DNA of 64,000 nucleotides from Paenibacillus sp. HWE-109 (GTDB lineage Bacteria > Bacillota > Bacilli > Paenibacillales > NBRC-103111): contig NZ_CP091881.1 in NCBI RefSeq assembly GCF_022163125.1, positions 4,278,001 through 4,342,000 of the forward strand, given 5' to 3'. Position 1 is the first letter of the stretch. Every line of letters starts with the position of its first letter. The notes beneath the pieces were generated by a model. The model did not search any database. It had not been told where the DNA came from and saw only the letters and a list, made by a program, of their open reading frames with translations. Below, in pieces: positions 1 through 8,244 of this stretch. Position numbers and translations under genes: made by a program.

Positions 1-917
1 TCGTAGAAGGCAACTCCGCCCGCTTTCAAGTCCACTTCTGTCGTGAATAGACGGCTGTGCTTCTCTCCGTTAATGCGAAGTCCACCCTTCATGTCAGCGC
101 CGCCTTCTGTGCCGCTAAGGGAACATTTGGCTTCATCCACTTCCAGTGTGTTGAGTGCCCAACTGGATTCCAGCACAATCGTTGCGCCGTTCTCCATCAC
201 GATCATACCGAATGCGGAATCCTCCACTGTGAATTTGCTTGGATCCCACGGGCCCCATGCATTCGCGGCATTTTCTTTTTGCGACAGCTTATGGTACGAA
301 GTTCCCAGCACGACTTTCGGCTTGTAGTTGTCCATCATCCATAGTGTCAAATCCAATGCGTGCGTGCCGATATCAATCAGCGGTCCGCCGCCTTGCTTCT
401 CTTCATCCAGAAAAACGCCCCAAGTCGGAACGGCACGGCGACGAATAGCATGCGCTTTCGCATAATAAATCTCACCGAGCTCACCTTCTGCACAGACACG
501 TTTCAAATGCTGGCTATCCGGACGGAAGCGGTTGTTATACCCAATCGTTAATTTCTTGCCTGTGCGTTTCGCTGTTTCTGCCATACGCTTGGCATCAGCC
601 GCCGTTTTGGCCATCGGCTTCTCACACATAACATGTTTCCCTGCTTCCAGCGCCGCAATGGCAATTTCAGCATGCGAATCATTTGGCGTCAACACATGAA
701 CGATGTCAATCGTGGAATCCTGCAGAAGTTCTGTGTAATCCACATACACTTCAGCACCCTCTGCGCCATATTTTTCGGCAGCTGTTACTGCGCGATCTTC
801 TTCAATATCACAAAAAGCAACCAATTCAACATTGGCTAGTTTCGTCAAACTCGGCAAGTGCTTGCCATTGGCAATACCACCGCAACCAATAATACCAATT
901 CGAAATTTACGTGACAT
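1..917 (-). CDS. Gfo/Idh/MocA family oxidoreductase, C-terminus cut by window edge
   Basis: NAD(P)-dependent sugar or cyclitol dehydrogenase of the Gfo/Idh/MocA family; the substrate cannot be told from sequence. The reading frame is open to base 1, so the C-terminus is missing. The N-terminus carries the Rossmann motif IGIIGCGGIANG, followed by the family signature AGKHVMCEKPMAKT (about residues 90-103) and the GGGPLIDIGTHALDL segment of the catalytic domain. The ATG at 917 has a GGAGG site 7 nt upstream. It lies 48 bp downstream of the second family member at 966-2045, so the two are probably one operon and may act on the same or successive sugars. The family is certain; the exact reaction is unknown. 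Confidence 0.9.
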   Translation of the reverse strand, partial: MSRKFRIGIIGCGGIANGKHLPSLTKLANVELVAFCDIEEDRAVTAAEKYGAEGAEVYVDYTELLQDSTIDIVHVLTPNDSHAEIAIAALEAGKHVMCEKPMAKTAADAKRMAETAKRTGKKLTIGYNNRFRPDSQHLKRVCAEGELGEIYYAKAHAIRRRAVPTWGVFLDEEKQGGGPLIDIGTHALDLTLWMMDNYKPKVVLGTSYHKLSQKENAANAWGPWDPSKFTVEDSAFGMIVMENGATIVLESSWALNTLEVDEAKCSLSGTEGGADMKGGLRINGEKHSRLFTTEVDLKAGGVAFY

Positions 918-965
918 AGATAATACCTCCAGGTTGAATATAGTTTTATATGAAATGATGTTCAA

Positions 966-2045
966 CTAACGTAAATCGATCGTTACTTCCCGCTTGGAAG
1001 CGGATGACCGAATGATGCCATCAATAATGGCTTGATTGCGTACAATTTGCTCACCTGGAATCGGCGCGGGCTTACCGTCACGCACAGCTTCCACAAAATC
1101 GCGAACTTTTTCATGAAATAAATTAATCTTGTGATCGACTAATGGAATTTGACTCTCTGTATGATGACCACGCACATCATGGAAATACGTAATCGCCCCC
1201 ACACTTCCATCAAAAACCCCGCTCCATGGGCCCTTGCCCGCAGGCGTCACCTTGAGACCGCCATCTGTGCCCAGAAATAATGTTGGACCCAGCGTGTCCA
1301 TATGCATGGCCCATGATATTTTAAAATTAAGCACGAGATCATCTTCGAATCGGATCATCGCAACCCCGAAGTCTTCCACATCAAAGCGGCTAGCTTCATT
1401 GTGATAGAGCGGGTTAGTCCCAAAATAATTACTGCTGTAAGCGGATACGGTAAGCGGTTTCGGATAACCCATCGCATTCAACGCCATATCTAGTGAGTAA
1501 CAGCCAATATCGGCCATCGCGCCTGCACCTGCTATTTCCTTACTAATAAATGTTCCGCCAGGCATGCCTCTGCGCCGTCCACCGCCGGTTTCTACGTAAT
1601 AGACCTTGCCGAGTTGACCTGACTGGACGACATCCTGAATGATTTTCATATTGGGATCATATCTCGGTTGAAAGCCTACATTCAACATATAACCAGTTTG
1701 CTTCGCCGTCTCAGCCATCTCGACCGCTTCTTCCAGCGTTACAGACATCGGCTTCTCCAGCATTACATGTTTGCCGGCTCGCAAAGCATCTACGGTAGTT
1801 TGATAGTGAGCCACATTCGGCGTACAGATACTCACCCCATCCAGCTCAAGCTCTAGCAGCTTCCGATAGTCATCAAAGGGTACCGCAGACGGTAATTTCC
1901 AGAAATCAATAAACTGAGCTGCTTTTCCGGGGATCATATCCGCTACTGCTACCACATCTACGTCTGCAAGCTCTTGGTAGGCCTGCACATGCGCGCCTGC
2001 AATGCCTCCGCTTCCAATTATGCCAATCTTCAATCTTCTGGTCAT
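966..2045 (-). CDS. Gfo/Idh/MocA family oxidoreductase (359 aa)
   Basis: A complete NAD(P)-dependent dehydrogenase of the Gfo/Idh/MocA family, of normal length. The N-terminal Rossmann motif IGIIGSGGIAGAH is at residues 8-20. The nucleotide-domain signature AGKHVMLEKPMSVTLEEA and the C-terminal GAGAMADIGCYSLDMALNAMG segment, which holds the conserved D and H/Y region, are visible. Start ATG at 2045 follows a GAGGGA site. It precedes the partial paralogue at 1-917 on the same strand with a 48-bp gap. These enzymes oxidise a sugar ring hydroxyl to a keto sugar or do the reverse. Substrate unknown. Confidence 0.9.
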   Translation of the reverse strand: MTRRLKIGIIGSGGIAGAHVQAYQELADVDVVAVADMIPGKAAQFIDFWKLPSAVPFDDYRKLLELELDGVSICTPNVAHYQTTVDALRAGKHVMLEKPMSVTLEEAVEMAETAKQTGYMLNVGFQPRYDPNMKIIQDVVQSGQLGKVYYVETGGGRRRGMPGGTFISKEIAGAGAMADIGCYSLDMALNAMGYPKPLTVSAYSSNYFGTNPLYHNEASRFDVEDFGVAMIRFEDDLVLNFKISWAMHMDTLGPTLFLGTDGGLKVTPAGKGPWSGVFDGSVGAITYFHDVRGHHTESQIPLVDHKINLFHEKVRDFVEAVRDGKPAPIPGEQIVRNQAIIDGIIRSSASKREVTIDLR

Positions 2046-2235
2046 GGAATTCCCTCTTCGCTATCTGAAATTAAGACATCCTCCATTAATGTAGCACAGG
2101 CAATAGGTTATTTTTAGTGTAACATTCGGACAATTCAGTTCAGAAATTACGACATGATGAAAAGGGCAAAAATACCAGCAGGACCAAACCCCCACTGGCA
2201 TTTAGATGTTCTATTCAAATAGGCGTGACAGCCGG

Positions 2236-2898
2236 CTATTTGCCACCAGCTTTTTTTTGCGCATCCTCCAAATAGCTTCTGTATGCAGGTTGATCCGGTT
2301 GCTCTCTGACCAGATCTTCATAATAACGGGCAACTTTTTGAAAATAGTACGGATGCACATCGTGGTTAGGAATGAGCCGGTAGGGGTCCCAGCGATAGGT
2401 TTGTACTTGATACGCCCGATCCGCATCCTTCACCCACAAGGCAATCTCACAGAGTCCGTCTCTGCCGTCCCGGCTCGGCATATCTTCAATTTCCAAATGC
2501 GAATAAGTGGTTCCTGGCGGAATCAAGCGTTGGAAGCCCGTAGGTGTCCATTGCACGATATCGAGCTCGGAGAAATTATCATCATTCTGCCAACCGATGA
2601 GCAAATCCCACCCTTCTCGGCGAGAAACGGGAGCTGCCGCGAAATCCGTCACAGCCTGCAATCTCCCTGTAGACGACGAACCGATTGGAAACCAATTGCC
2701 CGAATAATCCTTGATCGAAAATAAATATTGATTGCCTAGATAGCGGTACAAAGCTGTAATTTCCGGCTGTCCGTCCCCGTCCACATCCGCATAAAGAATA
2801 GCTGCGGGATTACCTTGCTGCTCCAATTGAACGACCTCAGCTTCCTTAGGTATACAGCTTCGGACGACGGAAAGGAAATCAAATTGGGTCACACTCAT
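2236..2898 (-). CDS. hypothetical protein with FG-GAP/VCBS-like calcium motif (220 aa)
   Basis: I do not recognise a named family. Residues 35-46 read ADVDGDGQPEIT, the Dx(D/N)xDG-type calcium-binding loop seen in FG-GAP and VCBS beta-propeller repeats. The following strands (ALYRYLGNQYLFSIKDYSGNWF) fit one or two propeller blades. There is no signal peptide, so the protein is probably cytoplasmic, which is unusual for this motif. Start ATG at 2898 has a GAGGGA site. It is flanked by an oxidoreductase and glpX, both on the minus strand, without obvious functional linkage. A C-rich hairpin at about 2165-2203 could end its transcript. Confidence 0.75.
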   Translation of the reverse strand: MSVTQFDFLSVVRSCIPKEAEVVQLEQQGNPAAILYADVDGDGQPEITALYRYLGNQYLFSIKDYSGNWFPIGSSSTGRLQAVTDFAAAPVSRREGWDLLIGWQNDDNFSELDIVQWTPTGFQRLIPPGTTYSHLEIEDMPSRDGRDGLCEIALWVKDADRAYQVQTYRWDPYRLIPNHDVHPYYFQKVARYYEDLVREQPDQPAYRSYLEDAQKKAGGK

Positions 2899-3004
2899 TG
2901 TTATCCCTCTTTTCGCATTATAATCAAGTAAAGTATATGCGAGAGCGGACTTGGCCCATGAGTGGTAAATACGCAGAAACCCAATTTAGTATGGATGGTT
3001 GTGC

Positions 3005-3973
3005 TTAGGCACTGCCCAGCTGCCGGTAATCATGTGTTTGATGAACACATTGGATGAAACGAACCGTTTGCGTTTCAGCGCGCATTACAACGGAGTGGGT
3101 CTCGGCGCGTCCACCTAAAGTGAATTTCACACCGCTAAGGAAATCGCCGGAAGTCACGCCTGTAGCTGCGAAATAAATATCAGATTCGCCTACTAAGTCG
3201 CTCATCCCAAGTACTTTGGATGGGTCCCGTATGCCCATCTCGATGCAGCGCTGCGTCTCAGCCTCGCTGTCTGGAAGCAGCCTGCCTTGGAATTCGCCGC
3301 CCATGCAGCGCAGCGCAGCGGCAGCCAGCACGCCTTCCGGCGCACCGCCGGAACCCACGTGTAGATCGATGCCCGTTTCAGGGAAGGCCGTCGCCATTGC
3401 CCCAGCGACATCGCCATCGCTAAGCAAGTGAATTTTTACGCCCAGCGTGCGTAAAACAAGTATTTTATCCGCATGTCGTTTACGATCCAAGATGGATACC
3501 GTCAGCTCAGTCACCTCTTTATTCAAAAGCGCGGCAGCTTTATGGACCGTCTCCTCGAGCGAATCATCCAAACTGAGTTTGCCTGCCAGGCGCGGCCCGA
3601 CCGCCAGCTTTTCCATATACATGTCCGGGGCATTCAGCAGATTCCCTTTCTCCGCAATTGCGACCACAGAAAGCGCATTGTTCCTGCCACTGGCTACAAT
3701 ATCCGTTCCTTCCAACGGATCTACCGCTACATCATATTCTGGCCCCAGTCCATTGCCTACAGGTTCTCCAATGTAAAGCATCGGCGCTTCATCCATCTCG
3801 CCTTCTCCAATCACAACCGTTCCTCGAAACGGAATGGAGCTAAAAATAGCACGCATGGCAGAAGTTGCCGCCTCATCAGCGCTGTGTTTATTCCCTTTTC
3901 CTGTCCATCGTGCGGACGCTAAAGCTGCGGACTCTGTAACTCGTACAATTTCCAGTGACAAATCTCTTTGCAT
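3005..3973 (-). CDS. glpX: fructose-1,6-bisphosphatase class II (GlpX)
   Basis: Class II fructose-1,6-bisphosphatase, the gluconeogenic step giving fructose 6-phosphate. Family motifs are clear: TGKGNKHSADEAAT near the N-terminus, the metal-site segments GTVVIGEGEMDEAPMLYIGEPVG and AVDPLEGT, and the GSGGAPEGVLAAAAL loop. Length (322 aa) is normal. The ATG at 3973 is preferred over a GTG at 3985 because an AAGGG site then lies about 9 nt upstream. It sits 36 bp beyond the PDRP gene and next to ccpN, all on one strand, so three gluconeogenesis functions are clustered. Operon structure is inferred from spacing. Confidence 0.95.
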   Translation of the reverse strand: MQRDLSLEIVRVTESAALASARWTGKGNKHSADEAATSAMRAIFSSIPFRGTVVIGEGEMDEAPMLYIGEPVGNGLGPEYDVAVDPLEGTDIVASGRNNALSVVAIAEKGNLLNAPDMYMEKLAVGPRLAGKLSLDDSLEETVHKAAALLNKEVTELTVSILDRKRHADKILVLRTLGVKIHLLSDGDVAGAMATAFPETGIDLHVGSGGAPEGVLAAAALRCMGGEFQGRLLPDSEAETQRCIEMGIRDPSKVLGMSDLVGESDIYFAATGVTSGDFLSGVKFTLGGRAETHSVVMRAETQTVRFIQCVHQTHDYRQLGSA

Positions 3974-4021
3974 ACATCCATTCACCCTTTCGAATTTACG
4001 TTGTTGTTTGAATCCCTGTTA

Positions 4022-4819
4022 CTAATCTTCCAGAATAAGTCCTGCGGTTTCTTCAATCGCTTTTCCACTGACATCAATGATCCTGCAGCCTAGTTCCTTG
4101 TACAGCTTCATAGCAAAAGCCAGTTCTTCATCAACCCGCTCCCGAGTCGCATATTTGGCGCCAAAAGGAAGGCCAACCGCTTTCAAGCGTTCGGAACGGA
4201 TACGCACCAGATAATCCGGCTTCATCGTTAATCCAATTACCTTGCTTGGTTCTAGTTCATATATCGTTGCTGGCGGCCTCACCTCGGGAACTAACGGGTA
4301 ATTCGCCACCTTATTGCCTTTGTGCGCCAAATAGATGCTCAGCGGTGTCTTGGACGTGCGCGAAGGGCCGAGAAGCACAATGTTAGCTTGCTTCATCGCA
4401 TTGGGATCCTTCCCATCGTCACTGTTCACGGTGAATTCAATCGCTTCAACACGTTGATAATACTGCTCATCCAACTGGTATAAGAGACCCACTTTGCGTT
4501 TCGGTGAACCTTTGAAAGTATCAATAAAAGCTTGCATCATGGGTCCCATAATATCGATCGCATTGACATTCACGCGAATCGCTTCCTGCCGCATCATCTC
4601 GCGAAGTTCAGGCAGCACCAGCGTATAAGCGATAAACCCGCCAACGCGTGCTGCTTCTTCCACAACAGAACGCACCTCATCTTCAGTTCGAATGGTGCCG
4701 TAACGTTTGACTTGTACTTGGCTTGCATTGAATTGGCGGATGGTCGCTTGCACAACCGTGTTCGCCGTTTCCCCAACCGCATCCGAACATACAAAAATCG
4801 TATGCATCTTCTCTCCCAC
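4022..4819 (-). CDS. pyruvate phosphate dikinase/PEP synthase regulatory protein (PDRP, YqfL-type)
   Basis: Bifunctional Ser/Thr kinase and pyrophosphorylase of the DUF299 family. It switches PEP-forming dikinases on and off using ADP and phosphate; in Bacillus subtilis the homologue YqfL instead modulates CcpN activity. The diagnostic N-terminal VCSDAVGETANTVV and the P-loop-like VLLGPSRTSKTPLS (about residues 149-162) are both present. Length (265 aa) is typical. A GTG start at 4819 has a GGGGGA site 7 nt away; an ATG four codons downstream is the alternative. The gene follows ccpN by 15 bp, the same order as in Bacillus, which supports the CcpN-partner role here. Confidence 0.93.
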   Translation of the reverse strand: MGEKMHTIFVCSDAVGETANTVVQATIRQFNASQVQVKRYGTIRTEDEVRSVVEEAARVGGFIAYTLVLPELREMMRQEAIRVNVNAIDIMGPMMQAFIDTFKGSPKRKVGLLYQLDEQYYQRVEAIEFTVNSDDGKDPNAMKQANIVLLGPSRTSKTPLSIYLAHKGNKVANYPLVPEVRPPATIYELEPSKVIGLTMKPDYLVRIRSERLKAVGLPFGAKYATRERVDEELAFAMKLYKELGCRIIDVSGKAIEETAGLILED

Positions 4820-4834
4820 GTTAATTCCCCCTGA

Positions 4835-5467
4835 TTAAGTCCCTAGTGCGCTATCGAGCAGCAATTTGGTCATTGTTGTTTTGGTAATGCGGCCGACCAC
4901 TTCATCGTGGCCATGTTCGGATGCTGCTTTGACAACAGGCAGGCTGTCTACGTCATGATGAATCATTTTTCTAGCTGCTTCTAGAACACTGTCTTCGGGA
5001 CTTACAGTCACAATATTCGGATGTCTCGTCATAACCATGGAAACCGGCATCGTATTCGCCGTGCCTTGCCCAAGCGTTACTTTGAGCAAATCTTTCCTGG
5101 AGACAATGCCAACTAATGCGCCTTGCAGATTGACGATCATCAGACTCCCCACATTTTCGAGAAACAGGGTTACAACCGCATCACTCACCGTTACCGTTTC
5201 GCGCAAAACGACGGGAATCCCCATGATCTCTTTCACCTTCATAGCTTCGATATGTTTAAATGGAGAATCGACCTCCAGTGCCGCTTTGCCTAGAAAATAA
5301 CCGACTTTAGGTTTCGCATCAATATGCTGAAGCATGACCAGAACAGCGAGGTCTGATCGAATCGTCGGCCGGCTTATGCCCAAAAGCTCCGCGATACGTT
5401 CCCCGGTTATCGGGGCGTGTTTACCCACAAGTTCAATAATTTCCAATTGTCGGGTTGTCAGCTCGAT
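4835..5467 (-). CDS. ccpN: CcpN-type transcriptional repressor of gluconeogenic genes; probable AUC start
   Basis: HTH plus two CBS domains, the CcpN/YqzB architecture. Bacillus CcpN represses gapB and pckA on glycolytic carbon. The HTH is APITGERIAELLGISRPTIRSDLAVL (about residues 17-42), followed by the linker PKVGYFLG and the CBS pair covering roughly residues 70-205. The frame has no ATG, GTG or TTG near its ribosome site. AGGAGG at 5476-5481 lies 8 nt before ATC (5465-5467), which gives MELTTRQLEIIELV, in register with Bacillus CcpN. A TTG at 5446 would remove conserved N-terminal residues and has no site. I therefore place the start at the ATC, giving 210 aa. Followed by the PDRP gene. 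Confidence 0.88.
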   Translation of the reverse strand: MELTTRQLEIIELVGKHAPITGERIAELLGISRPTIRSDLAVLVMLQHIDAKPKVGYFLGKAALEVDSPFKHIEAMKVKEIMGIPVVLRETVTVSDAVVTLFLENVGSLMIVNLQGALVGIVSRKDLLKVTLGQGTANTMPVSMVMTRHPNIVTVSPEDSVLEAARKMIHHDVDSLPVVKAASEHGHDEVVGRITKTTMTKLLLDSALGT

Positions 5468-5644
5468 GATGTTCTCCTCCTAAATGAATCAGAACCACCT
5501 ATATAGTATGTTCTATTTAATATATATTGTATATTATATCGCAATTCAAAAGAAAATAAAGATGTTTATAGCACATAAAAGAAATTTTTATCACTTTTAT
5601 AACACTATTTCAGATATTATGCCTCTGTGCGTGTGGATCGCCTT

Positions 5645-5828
5645 AATGAACTCAATAAGCCTTATTTGATTAAAATACGCGTATCTGAGGGGGGCAACGA
5701 ATTCCAGCAGCCTTATTACAAGTAAATGGTCACTAATCCCCCTAAATGTAACTACATAACACCGCCTGAGTTCGTTAGCTCAAAAAAGTAGCTGTTTTTT
5801 GCTCAATAAGCACCTTGCAGTTCGTTAG
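5645..5828. repeat. Intergenic repeat, family A (divergent copy A0)
   Basis: A 184-bp element with two forward GAACT/GAATT-type heads at 5648 and 5699 (51 bp apart) and two reverse AGTTCG heads at 5769 and 5819 (50 bp apart). The architecture matches copies at 12204, 14980, 43209 and 62122, although the inner sequence has diverged. It lies in the gene-free stretch upstream of ccpN. Nothing coding is seen. Confidence 0.7.
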
Positions 5829-5832
5829 CAGC

Positions 5833-5983
5833 GAGGGGGTGTGGGTGCGGATGGGGGTGCGGGTGCGGGTGCGGGTACGAGTGCGGGTGCGGGTGCGGGG
5901 GCGGGGGCGGGGGCGGGGGCGGGGGCGGGGGCGGGGGCGGGTGCGGGTGTGGGTGTGGGTGCGAGTGCGGGGGCGGGGGCGGA
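5833..5983. repeat. G-rich hexanucleotide tandem repeat (GGGTGC/GGGGGC)
   Basis: About 24 copies of a 6-bp unit, mainly GGGTGC at the edges and an uninterrupted core of seven or so GGGGGC units. All G-runs lie on the plus strand, so the strand could form G-quadruplexes. Both strands translate into low-complexity open frames (Arg/Val/Gly or His/Pro), which I regard as artefacts. The uniform core suggests recent slippage, so the length probably varies between strains. The remainder of 5468-6302 holds AT-rich DNA upstream of ccpN and no gene. Confidence 0.95.
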
Positions 5984-6242
5984 ATAATAGGCAACCTGCA
6001 TGTGCTTATTTCTGCTAATTGGGTTGCATCACGTGAGACAAGACCACAAGATGTGCTTATTCGCTGCATTTCCGGACTTTCCAGATGTATGGAGGGAGAA
6101 TGAGCACGCCTAGCTTGCCTATTTTTTCTATTTCAGGCGCGATTCGAGCAAATAAGCACTTTCAGCTACCTAATTTTGTATCTAAATCCTCGTTTTAGCC
6201 CCCTTTGCGCAGACTTAGCGGTATACTACACTATCACAACGG

Positions 6243-6292
6243 CAAAAAAAAGACCCTCTATCACGCCTGAAAAGGAATGATTAGAGAGTCCT
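6243..6292 (-). terminator. Rho-independent terminator of the chromate transporter pair
   Basis: Read on the minus strand, AGGACTCTCTAATCA pairs with TGATAGAGGGTCTT across a 14-nt loop and is followed by a run of eight T. It begins shortly after the stop of the 6303-6845 gene. Confidence 0.85.
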
Positions 6293-6302
6293 ATTTTTAT
6301 CA

Positions 6303-6845
6303 TTATTGAAAAAAAACAATACCCATTAAACCTGAGGAAACAATCACGAGAAAGGGATGCAATTTGAATTTAATAATTCCGAAAAAAGCGCCCACCGTTA
6401 TGAGAACCGTCGCAATGCGATCCCACGAAATTTGCAGATCTGCCGTTCCCCAACCTGCCAAGCCGAAATGAATGGCGGCAAAAATAATAAATCCAGTAAC
6501 AACTGGTTTCAATCCATAAAAAGACGATTTAAACCATTTATTCGTATGCCATTTGTACAGGAATGCCGCTAGCAAAATGATCAGCAACAAAGATGGCAGC
6601 ACCATGCCGAACGTAGCCGCGATTGCTCCGGGCACTCCGGCTATTTGCAGCCCGACCAAAGTTGCGCTATTCGTTGCGATTGGCCCCGGCCCAGTTCCTG
6701 CTAATGTGATAACTTGGTTAAACGCCTCCGCTGACAGCCAATTCTGTTCGACCACCTCGCGTTGAATCACTGGCATCATGGCATAGCCGCCGCCAAAGGA
6801 GACTAATCCAATCTTAAAAAAAGTTACAAATAAACTCAGAAGCAT
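6303..6845 (-). CDS. chromate transporter, short-chain CHR subunit (second of pair)
   Basis: Single CHR-domain membrane protein (180 aa). Paired short CHR proteins act together as a chromate efflux transporter, equivalent to the two halves of long ChrA. The signature FKIGLVSFGGGYAMMPVIQREVV is at residues 10-32, followed by about five hydrophobic segments. It starts 17 bp after the stop of its partner at 6862-7503 and is ended by a terminator at 6243-6292, so the two form a closed bicistronic unit. Chromate as substrate is family knowledge. No chrB-like regulator is adjacent. Confidence 0.9.
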   Translation of the reverse strand: MLLSLFVTFFKIGLVSFGGGYAMMPVIQREVVEQNWLSAEAFNQVITLAGTGPGPIATNSATLVGLQIAGVPGAIAATFGMVLPSLLLIILLAAFLYKWHTNKWFKSSFYGLKPVVTGFIIFAAIHFGLAGWGTADLQISWDRIATVLITVGAFFGIIKFKLHPFLVIVSSGLMGIVFFQ

Positions 6846-6861
6846 ATGCTCACCTCATTCC

Positions 6862-7503
6862 TTAAATCCCATCTGCGAAGTAATAATATTCTGTCGTAAT
6901 TGATTTGCTTACAGTTTTCCTTTCCTTGGGAGCAAGCGGGTCCTTCATCCCCCATCTTTCTTTTAAATAGACAGCAAGCAAGCCAAGAATTAACCCGAAT
7001 AGAATCATTACAATCGGAGAAACGGGAATAAATAATAAGATAGCAACTGTGCTGGCTGCGGCAAATAGCGTAATTTTATCGATAATGGAGGATTTCGCCA
7101 TCTTGTACGCGGCTGCAGCAATAAGCCCGACAACAGCAGCGTGAATGCCTTCCATAATCGCTTGCATTTTGGGATAGCTTTGCAGAAATGCATACACAAT
7201 GCTTAGCAGGAGAACAATGAAAAAGGTAGGAAGTGTAATGCCGATGACGGCTGCTACTGCTCCTCTAACTCCTGCTAAATGATACCCGACTAACGCTGAT
7301 ACATTCACACCTACGCCGCCTGGGGCAGCCCCAGAAACGGTCATCAGCTCCGCCATCTCATCGTCGGACATCCACTGATTCGTAACGACCACTTCTCTTT
7401 GAATGGCTGGCAGCATAGCGTAGCCACCTCCAAAGGTCAGTGGGCTAATACGAAGGAATGTCCAGAAAATACGTAATAGTTGATCTAACTGTTTTAATGG
7501 CAT
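6862..7503 (-). CDS. chromate transporter, short-chain CHR subunit (first of pair)
   Basis: First gene of the split ChrA pair. The CHR signature reads FLRISPLTFGGGYAMLPAIQREVV at about residues 14-37, and the protein has roughly six hydrophobic segments. The start chosen is ATG 7503, which has AGGAGG 9 nt upstream; a longer frame exists but has no ribosome site. The 213-aa length is typical for short CHR proteins. The two halves usually insert with opposite membrane topology. The neighbouring partner at 6303-6845 has the same signature, showing an old duplication. Confidence 0.9.
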   Translation of the reverse strand: MPLKQLDQLLRIFWTFLRISPLTFGGGYAMLPAIQREVVVTNQWMSDDEMAELMTVSGAAPGGVGVNVSALVGYHLAGVRGAVAAVIGITLPTFFIVLLLSIVYAFLQSYPKMQAIMEGIHAAVVGLIAAAAYKMAKSSIIDKITLFAAASTVAILLFIPVSPIVMILFGLILGLLAVYLKERWGMKDPLAPKERKTVSKSITTEYYYFADGI

Positions 7504-7745
7504 GTTGGTTGACCTCCTCTGCACTTAATTCTATTTTGAACTAAAGACGAGGAACTGTCCAATCAATTTATTTAATCTGTTTGCAGAATTATCCTTATAA
7601 TGCCGGATGAATGACTATATTAATTCCTATCATCCCGATTAATAATGTGAGTTTAATTTATTTTGGACGAAAGGTAAGATTTTATCTGTCAGGGGGTAAT
7701 GACTGCCTATGAACACCTTACATCCCACTGAAGGAGTGATATTTC

Positions 7746-8114
7746 ATGAGCAAAATGATACAAGCTTACTTCCATACGGAGAATCAAGCTGAAGACGCGA
7801 AGGTATTGCTGCTCAAGTACAATCCAGACAAGTTGGAAGTCGGCCGCTTGCCGGAAGGCTACACTGGCAACGGCCGGGTGCTGCTTCCTTTGGTTGATGG
7901 CGTCGGAACCGGTACGGCTGTTAACCCGACTAATGGTGTCGGAGTTGTTGGCGTAATGCCAGTGGTCGGGGCGCTGGATTCAGAAAGATATCTGGAAGAA
8001 GATGAGGATTCCCTCCAATACGTGCTCTCCGCCAAAGTCAACGATGCGGATTACTTGGGAGCCGTTGATCTCCTCCGACGCAATCACGCTCATTTGGAGA
8101 AGTTTGACGAATAG
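7746..8114 (+). CDS. hypothetical protein with Gly/Val-rich central loop (122 aa)
   Basis: Unrecognised. Two similar alpha/beta segments, at about residues 5-35 (IQAYFHTENQAEDAKVLLLKYN) and 90-118 (YVLSAKVNDADYLGAVDLLRRN), flank a Gly/Val-rich stretch containing GVGTGTAVNPTNGVGVVGV. The plan resembles small stress proteins with a ferredoxin-like half-domain on each side of a glycine linker, but I cannot assign it. The start is ATG 7746 with AAGGAGTG upstream, and a strong terminator follows 10 bp after the stop. The gene is a single unit divergent from the chromate genes. Confidence 0.8.
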   Translation: MSKMIQAYFHTENQAEDAKVLLLKYNPDKLEVGRLPEGYTGNGRVLLPLVDGVGTGTAVNPTNGVGVVGVMPVVGALDSERYLEEDEDSLQYVLSAKVNDADYLGAVDLLRRNHAHLEKFDE

Positions 8115-8123
8115 ACGCGAAAA

Positions 8124-8165
8124 AACCTTGATCCCGCTTTTAATGGGATCAAGGTTTTCTTTTCT
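8124..8165 (+). terminator. Rho-independent terminator after the 7746-8114 gene
   Basis: A 12-bp perfect stem (AACCTTGATCCC with its complement), a 9-nt loop and a T-rich tail. Confidence 0.93.
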
Positions 8166-8244
8166 AGCTCCAACAACCGAACAAATTCCGCTCAGAAGGA
8201 TCGTAGATCCTTTAACCAATGCTCGTGCTGCCGCATGGTCCAAG

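Noticed and set aside
3473..3922. 149-codon open frame on the plus strand
   Set aside because: It is antisense to glpX, has no ribosome site and no recognisable protein features.
5803..6069. Open frames of His/Pro (minus) and Arg/Val/Gly (plus) repeats
   Set aside because: They are translations of the G-rich hexanucleotide tract, lack ribosome sites and conserved ends, and occur on both strands at once.
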